This document shows, in pieces, positions 42,238-51,429 of a stretch of 64,000 nucleotides of DNA; position 1 is the stretch's first letter; every line of letters begins with the position of its first letter. The stretch is from Brevibacillus brevis NBRC 100599 (GTDB lineage: Bacteria; Bacillota; Bacilli; Brevibacillales; Brevibacillaceae). Below the pieces are notes generated by a model, which was not told the origin of the DNA, searched no databases, and worked only from the letters and a program-made list of their open reading frames with translations. Location: positions 944,501 through 1,008,500 of the forward strand of contig NC_012491.1 in the NCBI RefSeq assembly GCF_000010165.1, in the 5' to 3' direction. A program made the position numbers and the translations under genes.

Positions 42238-43147
42238 GAGACTCTTCCCCCATAAAAATTCGTTCGAGCGAAGGGACTTCAACGTTCACGCCATAAATAT
42301 CCACGCGTGCCTGAACAAGAGCACGAACGAGGGTTGCCACTTTTTGATCGTCATCAACCTGAATCGAGAGACGACCATCTTCCCAAATCGTATTGCGCCC
42401 GAGGGACTCGATAAAGGTGCGCAGGTTTACAGAATCCTCTGTAATAAAAGCCGAGTGACGTACGTTCACAGATCGCCATGCCTGATGGGCAGCTTGCAGC
42501 TCATCGAGAGTGCCGAGTGAACGGATCTTTCCGCTTTTCATGATGGCGATGCGGGTACAGATTTTCTCAACTTCATTCAAATTGTGCGAGGTCATGAAGA
42601 TCGTTTTTCCTTGTTGATGGAGCTTGCGTAGCAAATTTTGAATATGCAGGGCTGATTCGACGTCTACGCCAGAAGTAGGTTCATCAAGGAAGATGAGCTC
42701 CGGGTCACCAACTAAGGCTTGGGCAATGCCCAGCTTCTTTTTCATCCCGAAGGAAAACGTTTTGGCTTTGCGGGATGCATGCTCCTCAAGCTCAACGGCT
42801 GTCAGGATGCGTATACAGTCTTCCTTTGTGAGTGTGACGCCTTTTACCCGAGCGAAATAGTGCAGGTGCTCCGCAGGAGATAAATGGTCGTAGAAGGTGG
42901 AGTAATCTGGCAGTACGCCAATTCGTTTTTTCCATCCTTCTGTATGGGCCTCTTCTCCGAACATACGAATGGTACCCGCTGTCGGAATCAGAATACCTGT
43001 CAGCATATTGATAAAGGTCGATTTTCCTGCGCCGTTTCGACCGAGGAATCCGAAAATCTCCCCACTGTGCACAGTAAGACTGACGTCATTCACGACCGTG
43101 CGATTGCCAAAGCGCTTGTTCAACTGTATGGTCTCGATCATTGCCAT
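42227..43147 (-). CDS. ABC transporter ATP-binding protein
   Basis: 306 aa. Walker A GRNGAGKST at about 38-46, signature FSFGMKKKLGIAQAL (a SxG form, degenerate from LSGGQ), Walker B LIFLDEPTSGVD, H-loop TSHNLNEVEK. A C-terminal domain of about 80 residues follows, as in BcrA-type ATPases. The start at 43147 shares one base with the permease stop (TAATG); GGAGGG lies upstream. It is part of a permease-ATPase exporter, divergent from a two-component system. Confidence 0.92.
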   Translation of the reverse strand: MAMIETIQLNKRFGNRTVVNDVSLTVHSGEIFGFLGRNGAGKSTFINMLTGILIPTAGTIRMFGEEAHTEGWKKRIGVLPDYSTFYDHLSPAEHLHYFARVKGVTLTKEDCIRILTAVELEEHASRKAKTFSFGMKKKLGIAQALVGDPELIFLDEPTSGVDVESALHIQNLLRKLHQQGKTIFMTSHNLNEVEKICTRIAIMKSGKIRSLGTLDELQAAHQAWRSVNVRHSAFITEDSVNLRTFIESLGRNTIWEDGRLSIQVDDDQKVATLVRALVQARVDIYGVNVEVPSLERIFMGEESHDA

Positions 43148-43860
43148 TAACAATCCCTCCGTCGGAATAAGTACATAGAAGCGATCAGGAAAGCTGCTGC
43201 ATAGAGCCAAATGAAGCCGGTCCAAGCGCCGCCTTTTTCCATGAATGAAAAGGGTGTCAAATATTTAATCCATGGTGCTGCTGGGTGACTAGAGAAGGTG
43301 CTCCATAGTCCGATACCTGGCAAAATCAGTGCAATCACGATTCCCAAAAACATCGTGTAGCTGGGGCGAGGTATCACGAGCGAGAGCAGCAGTGCCAGCG
43401 AGATGCAGTAGATAAGCAGAGATACGCATAGATAAAAGGTCTTCGCGTCAAACGTTTGCACGGTGGCGAAAACTACGCCAAACGTAATAATCATGCAGGT
43501 TAACCAAAAGAACGCCACTCCGAGAAATTTCCCTAAAATAATCTGATTGCGTGAAGTCCGGGTGACGAGAAAGCGAATTGTCCTGCCCGCTAGCTCACGA
43601 TTTATGACATCATGAGACAGGCTGAATACAAACAAGGGCCCGAACAGCATGATAAGTGCAAAAATACCAAGCGCATGTCCCTGCGCCAGCTCCTGTTCTG
43701 GGAGAAGACTTGCTGCCTGATTGACGAGGTCAGAAACCAAGTACGAGATGCCGACAATAAAGGCAACGGTAATTAACGATTTGATACTTTTAAACAACCG
43801 AAAAAATTCGTGTTGGCAAATAGCCCACATAGGTGAATCCGCTCCTTTCTCCTTCATCAT
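43147..43860 (-). CDS. ABC-2 type permease
   Basis: 237 aa, six membrane segments. HEFFRLFKSIKSLITVAFIVG near the start and SHDVINRELAGRTIRFLVTRTSRNQIILGKFLG in the middle (given in part) are typical ABC-2 stretches, as in the BcrB/NosY group that exports peptides or ions. The ATG at 43860 has AAAGGT upstream; an ATG at 43830 after AAGGAG is an equal candidate. First gene of the exporter operon. Confidence 0.87.
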   Translation of the reverse strand: MMKEKGADSPMWAICQHEFFRLFKSIKSLITVAFIVGISYLVSDLVNQAASLLPEQELAQGHALGIFALIMLFGPLFVFSLSHDVINRELAGRTIRFLVTRTSRNQIILGKFLGVAFFWLTCMIITFGVVFATVQTFDAKTFYLCVSLLIYCISLALLLSLVIPRPSYTMFLGIVIALILPGIGLWSTFSSHPAAPWIKYLTPFSFMEKGGAWTGFIWLYAAAFLIASMYLFRRRDC

Positions 43861-43968
43861 AATAGCCAGACCTTTCCCCTACTAAAACACTACCTTACCA
43901 TTTCCTTATCTTTTTTATTGGCGTCGTTTCTCATGGTAGAATGTATGACAGCAAGGGAGGGAACGGAT

Positions 43969-44685
43969 ATGGAGAAAGAAGCAAGAATCTTGCTGGTAGA
44001 TGATGAAGAAGCGATTTTGCAGATGCTCCAAACGGTGCTGAAAAAGGAAGGCTTTGTCCAGATCGATACATGCACGACAGCAGCAGAGGCGATTCGTCTC
44101 GTGGAAGAGAAGACATACGACTTGTTGATTCTGGATGTCATGCTGCCTGATAAAAGTGGGTTTGAGCTGTGCGGAGCAGTGCGACAGCGAACGAAGGCAC
44201 CGATTTTTTTTCTGACAGCAAAAGGTACCGATTTTGATAAATTAAGCGGATTTGCCTATGGAGCGGATGATTACATAACGAAGCCATTTCATCCATTAGA
44301 GGTCGTTGCCCGGATGAAGGCTCATCTGCGCAGAACCTTGGGGGGCTCTGCTCCATCGCAGGAAGAAAAGCGCTATGATTTTGGACGTTTTCAAGTAAAT
44401 GTGGAGGCAGCCGAGCTGTTCGTGAACGGAGAGCGAGTGGACTGCCCGGCGCAAGTATTTTCATTGCTCGTCTTTTTCTGCCAGTATCCGAACCGGGTAT
44501 TTACGAAAGAACAAATTTACGATCATGTATGGAAAGACGAGTACGGGATGTTTGACGAAAATACAGTCATGGTGCATATTCACAAGCTGCGTCAGCGCAT
44601 AGAAGAAAACCCGGGACAGCCAAAGCTCTTGGTCACGGTGAGAGGGCTGGGCTACAAGCTGGTTAGTCCGGCAAGACAGTCATGA
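43969..44685 (+). CDS. OmpR-family response regulator
   Basis: 238 aa. Receiver with LVDDEEAI, Asp in DLLILDVMLPDKSGF (about residue 55) and Lys in DYITKPFHP, and a winged helix with VFTKEQIYDHVW and NTVMVHIHKLRQRIE. GGGAGGG is 8 bases before the ATG at 43969. It overlaps the kinase start by ATGA. Divergent from the ABC-2 exporter with about 110 bases between, so the exporter is its likely target. Confidence 0.91.
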   Translation: MEKEARILLVDDEEAILQMLQTVLKKEGFVQIDTCTTAAEAIRLVEEKTYDLLILDVMLPDKSGFELCGAVRQRTKAPIFFLTAKGTDFDKLSGFAYGADDYITKPFHPLEVVARMKAHLRRTLGGSAPSQEEKRYDFGRFQVNVEAAELFVNGERVDCPAQVFSLLVFFCQYPNRVFTKEQIYDHVWKDEYGMFDENTVMVHIHKLRQRIEENPGQPKLLVTVRGLGYKLVSPARQS

Positions 44686-46421
44686 ATTTGCGGAACAAGC
44701 TGATTTTTCAATATGTCCGGCAACTGTTCGGTTTTCTCCTCGTCTTGCTGCTATTTCTGATTTTCGCGATGCTGGGGTTAGGCTGGCGCATTATGAACGA
44801 GCAGTTGTCCAGCGATTTGTCCTGGCTGGATGCATCCGATTTGACATTGAAGATAGAGTATGAGGAGAAGCGAATCCGCGTTGATCCGGAAATTGAGAAG
44901 AGCGTGGCGAGACATCAAGGCTGGTTGCAGATTATCGACAAGCACGGAAAAATACTGTACAACTATCGGACACCTGCTGACGTTCCCAGTCAATTCAGGC
45001 CAGGAGAGTGGATTAGTTATGTAGAAGACCGTGATGCTTCTCGCTATCACGTCACGCACTGGGTTATAAGCCAATCTGACGAAAACATGATCATCCTCTA
45101 TGGAACACCCGCTCCCGAAAAAGAAATGATGCAGCGCCTGATCGCAAAAAAAACGGGAACGAGCAAGGAGACATGGGACGAGTTGAACGAAAGCTTTTCC
45201 CAAGAAAAGGCATGGTACTTGGTATACGATCGTACGGGGAAGCTCATCCATCAATGGAATCACCCGAACGCTACTGCCCAGTTAGACATGACGGAGGCTC
45301 TTCAGAACAGCGAGACCACTAAAAATGTTCCTGTCCGCATCACGAGTCGATATGACACGAAGAGCAACTTGACCTACGTAGTGGGCACACCGAATCCAAC
45401 CTATCAGTCTGGTGTCCAAGAAACGTCTGAGGATGCCATGGTCAAGGAAACGTTCCTTCAGATCGGTATTCTTTTGATCCTGGTCGTTTTATTTGCAGGT
45501 AGCTGGTATGCGTGGCGGGTAGGCAAGCCGCTCTTGCATATGGTGAATTGGCTGGACAGACTGGCCCAAGGCCGCTATGAGGAGCCAATCGGAAAAAAGG
45601 GGAAACCAATCGGAAGGAATTGGCGAGGGAAGGAAAAGAAGTCATTTCGTGTTTTCAAGGACGTATTTGACGCTCTCCGGCATCTGAGTGAAACCTTGCG
45701 CTCCAACGAAAAGCTTCAGCAAGAGATCGAGCAGACGCGAGAGGAATGGATTACAGGGCTATCCCATGATCTCAAGACACCGCTGAGCTCGATTTACGGT
45801 TATGCTACCTTTTTAGAGTCGGAACAGTATGAGTGGGATAGAAAAGAAGTCAGCGAATTTGGGAAGACGATTCGGGAAAAGTCAGACTACATGAACGGGC
45901 TGATTGAAGATTTGAATTTGACCTATCGACTCAAGAATCAAGCTTTGCCGATGGTCAAACAACCTGTCGCGATCGTAGAAACCATTCGCAGGATTGTGGT
46001 GGATATGGTAAACGATCCGAGCTCGTCTTTGCATGATATCGAGTTTTCGGCGAATGTCCCATCGATAACGGCCGAGGTCGATCCAATCTGGTTTCGCCGC
46101 ATCATCGTCAACATTTTGACAAACGCGATCAAGTATACCCCGGCCGGTACACATGTGCTTGTAGAGGTACAATCGATTGCAGCCGATCAGTTTGTGGTCA
46201 AAATCGCGGATAATGGTCCAGGCATGGATGAGACGACACTGGCCAATCTGTTCGAAAGATACTACCGAGGTGGGCATACAGGAGAGAATACCAGTGGGAC
46301 GGGGCTGGGTATGGCGATAGCCAAGCAGCTCGTTTTGGCGCACGGGGGAGAGATTACGGTGGACAGTAAGCTGGGTAGCGGAACGGCTGTCGTGATGACC
46401 TTTCCTGCGGTTATCAGCTAG
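44682..46421 (+). CDS. Sensor histidine kinase with large extracellular domain
   Basis: 579 aa. Membrane segments at about 13-35 and 256-276 flank an extracellular domain of about 220 residues; HAMP-like linker; His in TGLSHDLKTPLSSIYGYATFLE at about residue 361; ATPase with NILTNAIKYT, DNGPGM and GTGLGMAIAKQL. The large external domain argues against the BceS-type intramembrane class. It is coupled to the response regulator and probably senses the compound the ABC-2 system exports. Confidence 0.91.
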   Translation: MNLRNKLIFQYVRQLFGFLLVLLLFLIFAMLGLGWRIMNEQLSSDLSWLDASDLTLKIEYEEKRIRVDPEIEKSVARHQGWLQIIDKHGKILYNYRTPADVPSQFRPGEWISYVEDRDASRYHVTHWVISQSDENMIILYGTPAPEKEMMQRLIAKKTGTSKETWDELNESFSQEKAWYLVYDRTGKLIHQWNHPNATAQLDMTEALQNSETTKNVPVRITSRYDTKSNLTYVVGTPNPTYQSGVQETSEDAMVKETFLQIGILLILVVLFAGSWYAWRVGKPLLHMVNWLDRLAQGRYEEPIGKKGKPIGRNWRGKEKKSFRVFKDVFDALRHLSETLRSNEKLQQEIEQTREEWITGLSHDLKTPLSSIYGYATFLESEQYEWDRKEVSEFGKTIREKSDYMNGLIEDLNLTYRLKNQALPMVKQPVAIVETIRRIVVDMVNDPSSSLHDIEFSANVPSITAEVDPIWFRRIIVNILTNAIKYTPAGTHVLVEVQSIAADQFVVKIADNGPGMDETTLANLFERYYRGGHTGENTSGTGLGMAIAKQLVLAHGGEITVDSKLGSGTAVVMTFPAVIS

Positions 46422-46431
46422 TTCGTTTTCA

Positions 46432-46475
46432 TGAAAAAAAGCCAAGGGATTTGCGCTGTCCCTTGGCTTTTTTTA
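46432..46475. terminator. Bidirectional terminator
   Basis: AAAAAAAGCCAAGGGA near 46434 pairs with TCCCTTGGCTTTTTTT near 46457. It lies between the convergent kinase and GNAT genes. Confidence 0.85.
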
Positions 46476-46970
46476 CTATGGTCTCGAAATGAACGTTTGT
46501 ATGACTTTGCCATCCGCTTGACGCTCTTCATAGTGATTGGCTGTGTAATCGCAGATGCTCGCCCGCCAAAAGCCGATGGCAGGCATGTTGTTTTCCAATT
46601 GAAAGACTTCCCAGGCACCCGGGAACATTTTGAAGATTTGATGGGAGACCGCTTTTCCAATCCCAAGCCGACGGTAGCGTTTCATGATAAAAAATTCAGC
46701 AATGGAGTGGACCGATGGCAAATTTGCATCAGGGCTTGTGAGCATGCGGACGAGGACAAAACCAGCCAGCTTACCATTAACCTTAATGAAAAAGGGATGG
46801 CGCTCTGGTTCGACCCAATACTTCTCAAAGTAGTCGTAGCCAAACAAGCCGTCGTCATCTACTTCGAAAGGCTCAAACTCAGTGAAGTCGTACGTATACA
46901 GCTCCAACAGTTGCTTGAGAGCGTGCTTCTGTTCAAAAGGAACTCGTTCTATCGAGAATGCTTGATTCAC
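46476..46970 (-). CDS. GNAT N-acetyltransferase
   Basis: 164 aa. The C-terminal half is clear: AEFFIMKRYRRLGIGKAVSHQIF (acetyl-CoA loop) and VFQLENNMPAIGFWRASI. The N terminus has LYTYDFTEFEPFEVDDDGLFGYDY. The GTG at 46970 is chosen because AGGAGG is 8 bases upstream; the frame runs on to an ATG at 47129 through AT-rich non-coding sequence. Substrate unknown. Confidence 0.83.
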   Translation of the reverse strand: MNQAFSIERVPFEQKHALKQLLELYTYDFTEFEPFEVDDDGLFGYDYFEKYWVEPERHPFFIKVNGKLAGFVLVRMLTSPDANLPSVHSIAEFFIMKRYRRLGIGKAVSHQIFKMFPGAWEVFQLENNMPAIGFWRASICDYTANHYEERQADGKVIQTFISRP

Positions 46971-47079
46971 TGAGAAAACCTCCTTTTTTCTTGAGATATA
47001 GGAGTATCGTACTTTATTTTGAATTCTGGCATTATTGAAAGAGAAGGTGTTTGATTCATGAAAGAAAAAACAATAAATT

Positions 47080-47340
47080 ATGGTTCCGAATGGTGACGGA
47101 GAAAAACAAGATTTGTTTATTAGTTTCAACGGAAATCAAACATCGATTTTTGTAAAAGATGAAGAATTAATGTTTATTGATGAAAGTACAAAAGGCAGTT
47201 ATACAACGAGTGATACTTTTGGAAATGTTGTATATGAGGGAACATTACGTAATCTTACCCATGCTGAGATGTTAACTTTAAAAAACAATAATTTAGATAG
47301 AAAAAAGAAAGTCTTCGAAAATATTACCATATATTATTAA
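47080..47340 (+). CDS. AT-rich hypothetical ORF, 86 aa
   Basis: Not recognised. The stretch is markedly more AT-rich than its neighbours. There is no ribosome site before the ATG. A better-equipped start at 47058 (AAGGTG upstream) is in another frame and stops after 12 codons, so the gene may carry a frameshift or be a remnant. The product has alternating beta-type sequence (DLFISFNGNQTSIFVKDEELM). Recently acquired or decaying sequence is plausible. Confidence 0.45.
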   Translation: MVPNGDGEKQDLFISFNGNQTSIFVKDEELMFIDESTKGSYTTSDTFGNVVYEGTLRNLTHAEMLTLKNNNLDRKKKVFENITIYY

Positions 47341-47351
47341 CATACAAAAAA

Positions 47352-47400
47352 TACCCTATAGACAGACGTTCCCCAACGCCCAATCTATAGGGTACACTTT
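47352..47400. terminator. Bidirectional intrinsic terminator
   Basis: TACCCTATAGA (47352-47362) pairs perfectly with TCTATAGGGTA (47384-47394), with T runs on both strands. Confidence 0.85.
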
Positions 47401-47407
47401 TTTCCCT

Positions 47408-48289
47408 TTAATGAATCGCGTTCTTCTTAAACTGCCCACCGCGCACATCGTGAATATTGCCGACAGCCAGGAAGGCATTCGGGTCCACTTCTTCCACGAT
47501 CAGCTTCAGCTTGGCTTCTTCCAAACGCGTAATGATGCAGAAAATCACTTTCTTATCGTCTCCGGTATAGCCGCCCTCACCATTCAAATAGGTAACGCCA
47601 CGGCCCAGACGAGCAACAATCGCATCTCCCAAATCCTTGTGATTGTCGCTAATAATCCATACGGCTTTCGACTCCTGGAAGCCTTCGATGGTCAGATCGA
47701 TCATTTTGAATGCAATGTAATAGGCGATCAGCGAGTACATCGCGCGATCCCAACCGAATACAAATCCGGCACTGCTCAAAATGAATAAGTTCATGAACAT
47801 TACGATCTCACCAACGGAGAATGGAGATTTCTTGTTAAGCAGTACAGCGACGATCTCTGTACCGTCCAGAGAGCCTCCATAACGGAGAACGAGTCCTACA
47901 CCAATCCCGAGAAGTATGCCGCCAAAAACAGCCGCAAGCAAGGGATCATCCGTTAGCCCTTTGACTTCGTGCAGGAATGTCGTTCCAACTGACATGATCG
48001 TAACCCCGAAGAGGGTTGATAGTGCAAACGTTTTTCCGATTTGCTTGTACCCTATGATCAAGAAGGGCAGGTTAAGCACAAACAGGAAAACGCCAAGAGG
48101 GATTCCAGACAGATGCGAGGTAATAATCGAGATACCTACGATTCCACCGTCGATAATATTGTTCGGTACGAGAAAAATCTCGAGCGCTACCGAAAACAGG
48201 GAAGCACCAATCAGGATACCGAAGACCCTCTTGAGCAATTTTCCAATGGGTAATTTCTGATGAGCCGATTTAGCAAGTGGTTGTTCCAT
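47408..48289 (-). CDS. YitT family membrane protein
   Basis: 293 aa. Five to six membrane helices (YitT_membrane domain, about 20-205) followed by a soluble DUF2179 domain (about 215-285). GASLFSVALEIFLVPNNIIDGGIVG and RYGGSLDGTEIVAVLLNKK (given in part) are characteristic. Function unknown. The ATG at 48289 has GGAGAGG upstream and is preferred to the ATG at 48304. Confidence 0.88.
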   Translation of the reverse strand: MEQPLAKSAHQKLPIGKLLKRVFGILIGASLFSVALEIFLVPNNIIDGGIVGISIITSHLSGIPLGVFLFVLNLPFLIIGYKQIGKTFALSTLFGVTIMSVGTTFLHEVKGLTDDPLLAAVFGGILLGIGVGLVLRYGGSLDGTEIVAVLLNKKSPFSVGEIVMFMNLFILSSAGFVFGWDRAMYSLIAYYIAFKMIDLTIEGFQESKAVWIISDNHKDLGDAIVARLGRGVTYLNGEGGYTGDDKKVIFCIITRLEEAKLKLIVEEVDPNAFLAVGNIHDVRGGQFKKNAIH

Positions 48290-48531
48290 CGTTCCTCTCC
48301 CCATTGTGAAATTTTTTACTTACTCAACTATTATAGCATTCATTCTTATGCGATTACTGCATAATTACACTTTTAAGTAAAAAATATTCCATTCAGACTT
48401 GTTCAGACTCATTTATACGCTTGAAATCTCGTTCGGGCGTGAATGTTGAGGATAGCGAGTGTTCTGTATTGACTGGTTATACAGAAATTGCTATTTTCAA
48501 ACTGTTAGGAAAATAGTTAGGGGGATGTTCC

Positions 48532-49020
48532 ATGGGTTTCTTGAAAGCGGAGATAGAAGTATCATCATCTATAGAGCTGGTTTGGTGGGCATGGACACGA
48601 AAGGAACGGCTAGTTCAGTGGTTTGCGCCTGATGCAACGATTGAGCCGTACCTGGGCGGAGCCTATGAATTGTACTTCAACCCAGCCAATCGCGACCAGA
48701 TGGGGACGAAAGGTTGCATCATTACCCATTTTGAACCGAAGGAGCGCCTGGGCTTTACATGGAAGGGACCAGATGAATTCGCAGATACCATGAATCACGA
48801 GGATGCTTTGACATATGTGCTTGTCACCTTGTCTGAAACAGCGGGGAAAACGCAAGTATTGGTCGAGCATTTCGGTTGGAAAGAGGGAGAGGAGTGGGAA
48901 AAGGCTCGGGGCTGGCACGAAATGGCTTGGTCTCATGTGTTGGGTAGCCTGAAGTCTGCACTTGAATCGGGCAAAGGGGATCTGTGCTGCTCTCCACAGG
49001 CTGCTGCCCATCAAGGGTAG
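48532..49020 (+). CDS. SRPBCC/AHSA1 domain protein
   Basis: 162 aa with one START-like domain: SSIELVWWAWTRKERLVQWFAPDA, GGAYELYFNP and GWHEMAWSHVLGSLKSALE. The family contains Aha1-type co-chaperone domains and lipid-binding proteins; the ligand is unknown. GGGGG lies 7 bases before the ATG. The preceding 48290-48531 is AT-rich and holds no other gene. Confidence 0.83.
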   Translation: MGFLKAEIEVSSSIELVWWAWTRKERLVQWFAPDATIEPYLGGAYELYFNPANRDQMGTKGCIITHFEPKERLGFTWKGPDEFADTMNHEDALTYVLVTLSETAGKTQVLVEHFGWKEGEEWEKARGWHEMAWSHVLGSLKSALESGKGDLCCSPQAAAHQG

Positions 49021-49100
49021 ATGTTGAGGATTCATCCGTCAGTCATGGCGAGCTAACAGCTTCCAAACTATTGTTTATTTTGGCGAGATTGGAGACTGAA

Positions 49101-49745
49101 ATGAAAAGCTTCGAGGAATTGTACTGCGAAAAGGATTCAGCAATGGATGAAATAAAAAAATGGCAGTCAGCATCAGAGCGGAAAATTACTCTTCTTCCAG
49201 TTGAACTGGAGAAAGGGAAAAAACAGCTTGTTGATTTACAAGTGACGACGAGGTCAACGCTAGGTGCTGTTGCTTTTGAAACAGGCGGGATTCTGATTCA
49301 CCAAGGCTGGCTAAGGATTCTAGGGTCAGGCCATCCTCATTTGCCGCGTTCCATCACTTCTTGGAACCAGCAATGTGCCTTGAACGGGATGCTGCTGGTA
49401 GCAGACGATGTCATAGGGGGATTCTTTGCGATCAATGGTGGAATGTTTCCGGATTCGGTAGGGGGTATATGGTATTTCGCTCCGGACAGTCTTGCGTGGG
49501 AGGATCTTGAAATTGGCTATACCGACTTTTTGCACTGGGCAATGACCGGGGATATCCATACGTTTTATGAGACATTTTTCTGGACGGATTGGGAGAAGGA
49601 CGTTTCCGAGCTAAAAGGCAATGAAATGTTCGAAATCTATCCTTTTTTGTGGTCAAAAGAAGCTCGCGAATTAACGATGGATGGGTGCTCAAAAAAGCCG
49701 GTATCTGCATTGGAAATTTGGGAGATGAGCAAGAACGGTGTGTAA
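49101..49745 (+). CDS. DUF2625 family protein
   Basis: 214 aa. Conserved block QVTTRSTLGAVAFETGGILIHQGWLRILGSG (given in part as VTTRSTLGAVAFETGGIL and HQGWLRILGSG) and DVIGGFFAINGG define DUF2625, of unknown role. The ATG at 49101 has GGAG 8 bases upstream; longer in-frame starts have none. It ends at a terminator. Confidence 0.83.
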   Translation: MKSFEELYCEKDSAMDEIKKWQSASERKITLLPVELEKGKKQLVDLQVTTRSTLGAVAFETGGILIHQGWLRILGSGHPHLPRSITSWNQQCALNGMLLVADDVIGGFFAINGGMFPDSVGGIWYFAPDSLAWEDLEIGYTDFLHWAMTGDIHTFYETFFWTDWEKDVSELKGNEMFEIYPFLWSKEARELTMDGCSKKPVSALEIWEMSKNGV

Positions 49746-49748
49746 AGG

Positions 49749-49780
49749 AAAGAGCGGCCCACGAAGGACCGCTCTTTTGC
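49749..49780. terminator. Intrinsic terminator
   Basis: AAGAGCGG near 49751 pairs with CCGCTCTT near 49769, followed by TTG. It is between convergent genes. Confidence 0.75.
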
Positions 49781-49782
49781 AT

Positions 49783-51054
49783 TTATTGTTTAGTTGCTGC
49801 AACTTCAGCTTGAGCGTTGTGAGTATCCAGATACTCATCTGGTCCGATAATTCCAGCAGCACGATCTTGTTTTTCCAGTTCAAGGGCTTTCGGTACGGAG
49901 AGCCAGTAAGCAAAAGCAATCCCGATAATACCTGCACCCAATTTACCGAGCATGACCGGCAAGATAATGTTTGGTTGGAAGTTTGCCGAGAAGGACAAGT
50001 GGTCACCTAGCAAGAAAGCGGAACAAACCCCGAAGGAAATGTTGATAACCTTGTCTTTAGGCGGCATGGAACGAATGAGACGGAACATCGCCAGGATGTT
50101 TGCACTCGTTGCGAGCAAGCCTGCACTACCTGAAGGGCTCATGCCAAGCTTATTACCCAATACTTCGAGTGGCTTCGCTGCATATTTACGCAGCATGTAA
50201 ACCATTGGGAACGCACCTGCGAGCATGATACCGATGTAACCAGCGGTCTCCAACGCACGGTATTGGTCGGTTGGATCGGCGATGATCGGATCGAAGCCCC
50301 AAGCTCCGAAAATCTTTGTGAAGATGCCAGTAAAGTGTTGCACGATCGAGAAAACGAGTACGAGCTTGATAGCTGCATCCATTGTCTTACCGAAAATCAT
50401 GAAGCCTTTAATCATCAAGTCTGGCAGGAAGCGCAGACCAGCAGCAATCGCTAATACGAAGAACAAAATTGGTGAAAGGTTCAGCAGTACCTGTCCGAAG
50501 CCAATGGCAAAAGCATAAGTCGATTCAGCGTTCGTCGAGATTTCATTGCGAACCTCTGCATTTGTCAAAACGAGAATGGCACTGGAGATAAAAGCACCGA
50601 TCGGAACTGTCAAAATACCGGACATTACGCCAAGCGCCATGTATTTATGATCGCGCTTGTCCAACATAGCAAGTCCCATTGGGATGGAGAACACGATCGT
50701 AGCACCGGCCATCAGACCGACGATCATCGCCATAATCCAACCTTCCGTGGAGGTCTTCAGGAGGTTTGCCAACTGATAACCACCCATGTCAGATGCGAGA
50801 ATCGCAGTTGCCGCAATTGCAGGATCTGCTCCAATTTTGTTAAAGATGGGTGATACCGCTTTTTCTACGAACCAAGAGATGTACGGGAGGGACGCCATAA
50901 TACCGGCGGCAGGAACGAAGATGTAACCTGTTGAGTGAATCCCTTCCATGAACTCCTTACCGAGACCCTCATCGCTGTTGCGGATCGCGGCAATGGCACC
51001 AATTACTGCACATAACATGATGATGTAAATAATGACGCTTCCAATGTGCTCCAT
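49783..51054 (-). CDS. eutH: Ethanolamine transporter EutH
   Basis: 423 aa, about 11 membrane segments, full-length EutH. EGIHSTGYIFVPAAGIMASLP and GSAGLLATSANILAMFRLI are recognisable. EutH facilitates diffusion of ethanolamine at low external level. No other eut genes are nearby, so it is an orphan. Upstream are a cre-like CcpA site and a terminator-like hairpin in the leader. GGTGGGA is the ribosome site. Confidence 0.9.
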   Translation of the reverse strand: MEHIGSVIIYIIMLCAVIGAIAAIRNSDEGLGKEFMEGIHSTGYIFVPAAGIMASLPYISWFVEKAVSPIFNKIGADPAIAATAILASDMGGYQLANLLKTSTEGWIMAMIVGLMAGATIVFSIPMGLAMLDKRDHKYMALGVMSGILTVPIGAFISSAILVLTNAEVRNEISTNAESTYAFAIGFGQVLLNLSPILFFVLAIAAGLRFLPDLMIKGFMIFGKTMDAAIKLVLVFSIVQHFTGIFTKIFGAWGFDPIIADPTDQYRALETAGYIGIMLAGAFPMVYMLRKYAAKPLEVLGNKLGMSPSGSAGLLATSANILAMFRLIRSMPPKDKVINISFGVCSAFLLGDHLSFSANFQPNIILPVMLGKLGAGIIGIAFAYWLSVPKALELEKQDRAAGIIGPDEYLDTHNAQAEVAATKQ

Positions 51055-51087
51055 GGATATCCCACCTTTTTGCGGATGTAAACAATA

Positions 51088-51135
51088 AAAGCACTTAGGA
51101 TCTCATTAAATAAATGAGTGATACCCTAAGCGCCT
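51088..51135 (-). promoter_or_regulatory. Terminator-like hairpin in eutH leader
   Basis: On the minus strand AAGGCGCTTAGG (51135-51124) pairs with CCTAAGTGCTTT (51099-51088) over 12 bp with two G-T pairs, with an inner CTCATT/AATGAG stem, then TTTTATT. It lies 34 bases before eutH and could act as attenuator. Confidence 0.62.
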
Positions 51136-51184
51136 TTGCTTACTTTTATGAACTTGTTTACAGGTAATGGTAATAACAGCCAAC

Positions 51185-51199
51185 TGGAACCGCTTTCAT
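51185..51199 (-). promoter_or_regulatory. cre-like CcpA site upstream of eutH
   Basis: The minus strand reads ATGAAAGCGGTTCCA, matching WTGNAARCGNWWWCA with one mismatch. Catabolite repression of eutH is inferred. Confidence 0.6.
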
Positions 51200-51382
51200 A
51201 GCTCGTTAAAAATAAACGGAAAATACATGTCGCGTTTATTCCCTTGTGTACATTCTGAATATTTTATGCTAGAAAGCGCCGTTGCTTTACTCTGCATTAT
51301 AAAGAGATTATATGGGGAGGCATGGCTAATGTCAACTGCCCTTTAGGAACAAAGAACGAATTATGTGAGGAAAAAGATGTGG

Positions 51383-51420
51383 AAAAAAAAGCCACCCTTG
51401 TTATTCGCAAGGGCAGCTTT
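51383..51420 (-). terminator. Intrinsic terminator of cspA
   Basis: On the minus strand AAAGCTGCCCTTG pairs with CAAGGGTGGCTTT, followed by a run of T. It is 9 bases after the cspA stop. Confidence 0.85.
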
Positions 51421-51429
51421 ATGTGTAAT

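Noticed and set aside
46431..46973. 180-codon plus-strand frame
   Set aside because: It is antisense to the GNAT gene at 46476-46970 and starts within a terminator.
51088..51135. EutV (ANTAR) antitermination target
   Set aside because: The loops lack the ANNGNN hexanucleotide and there is only one suitable hairpin.
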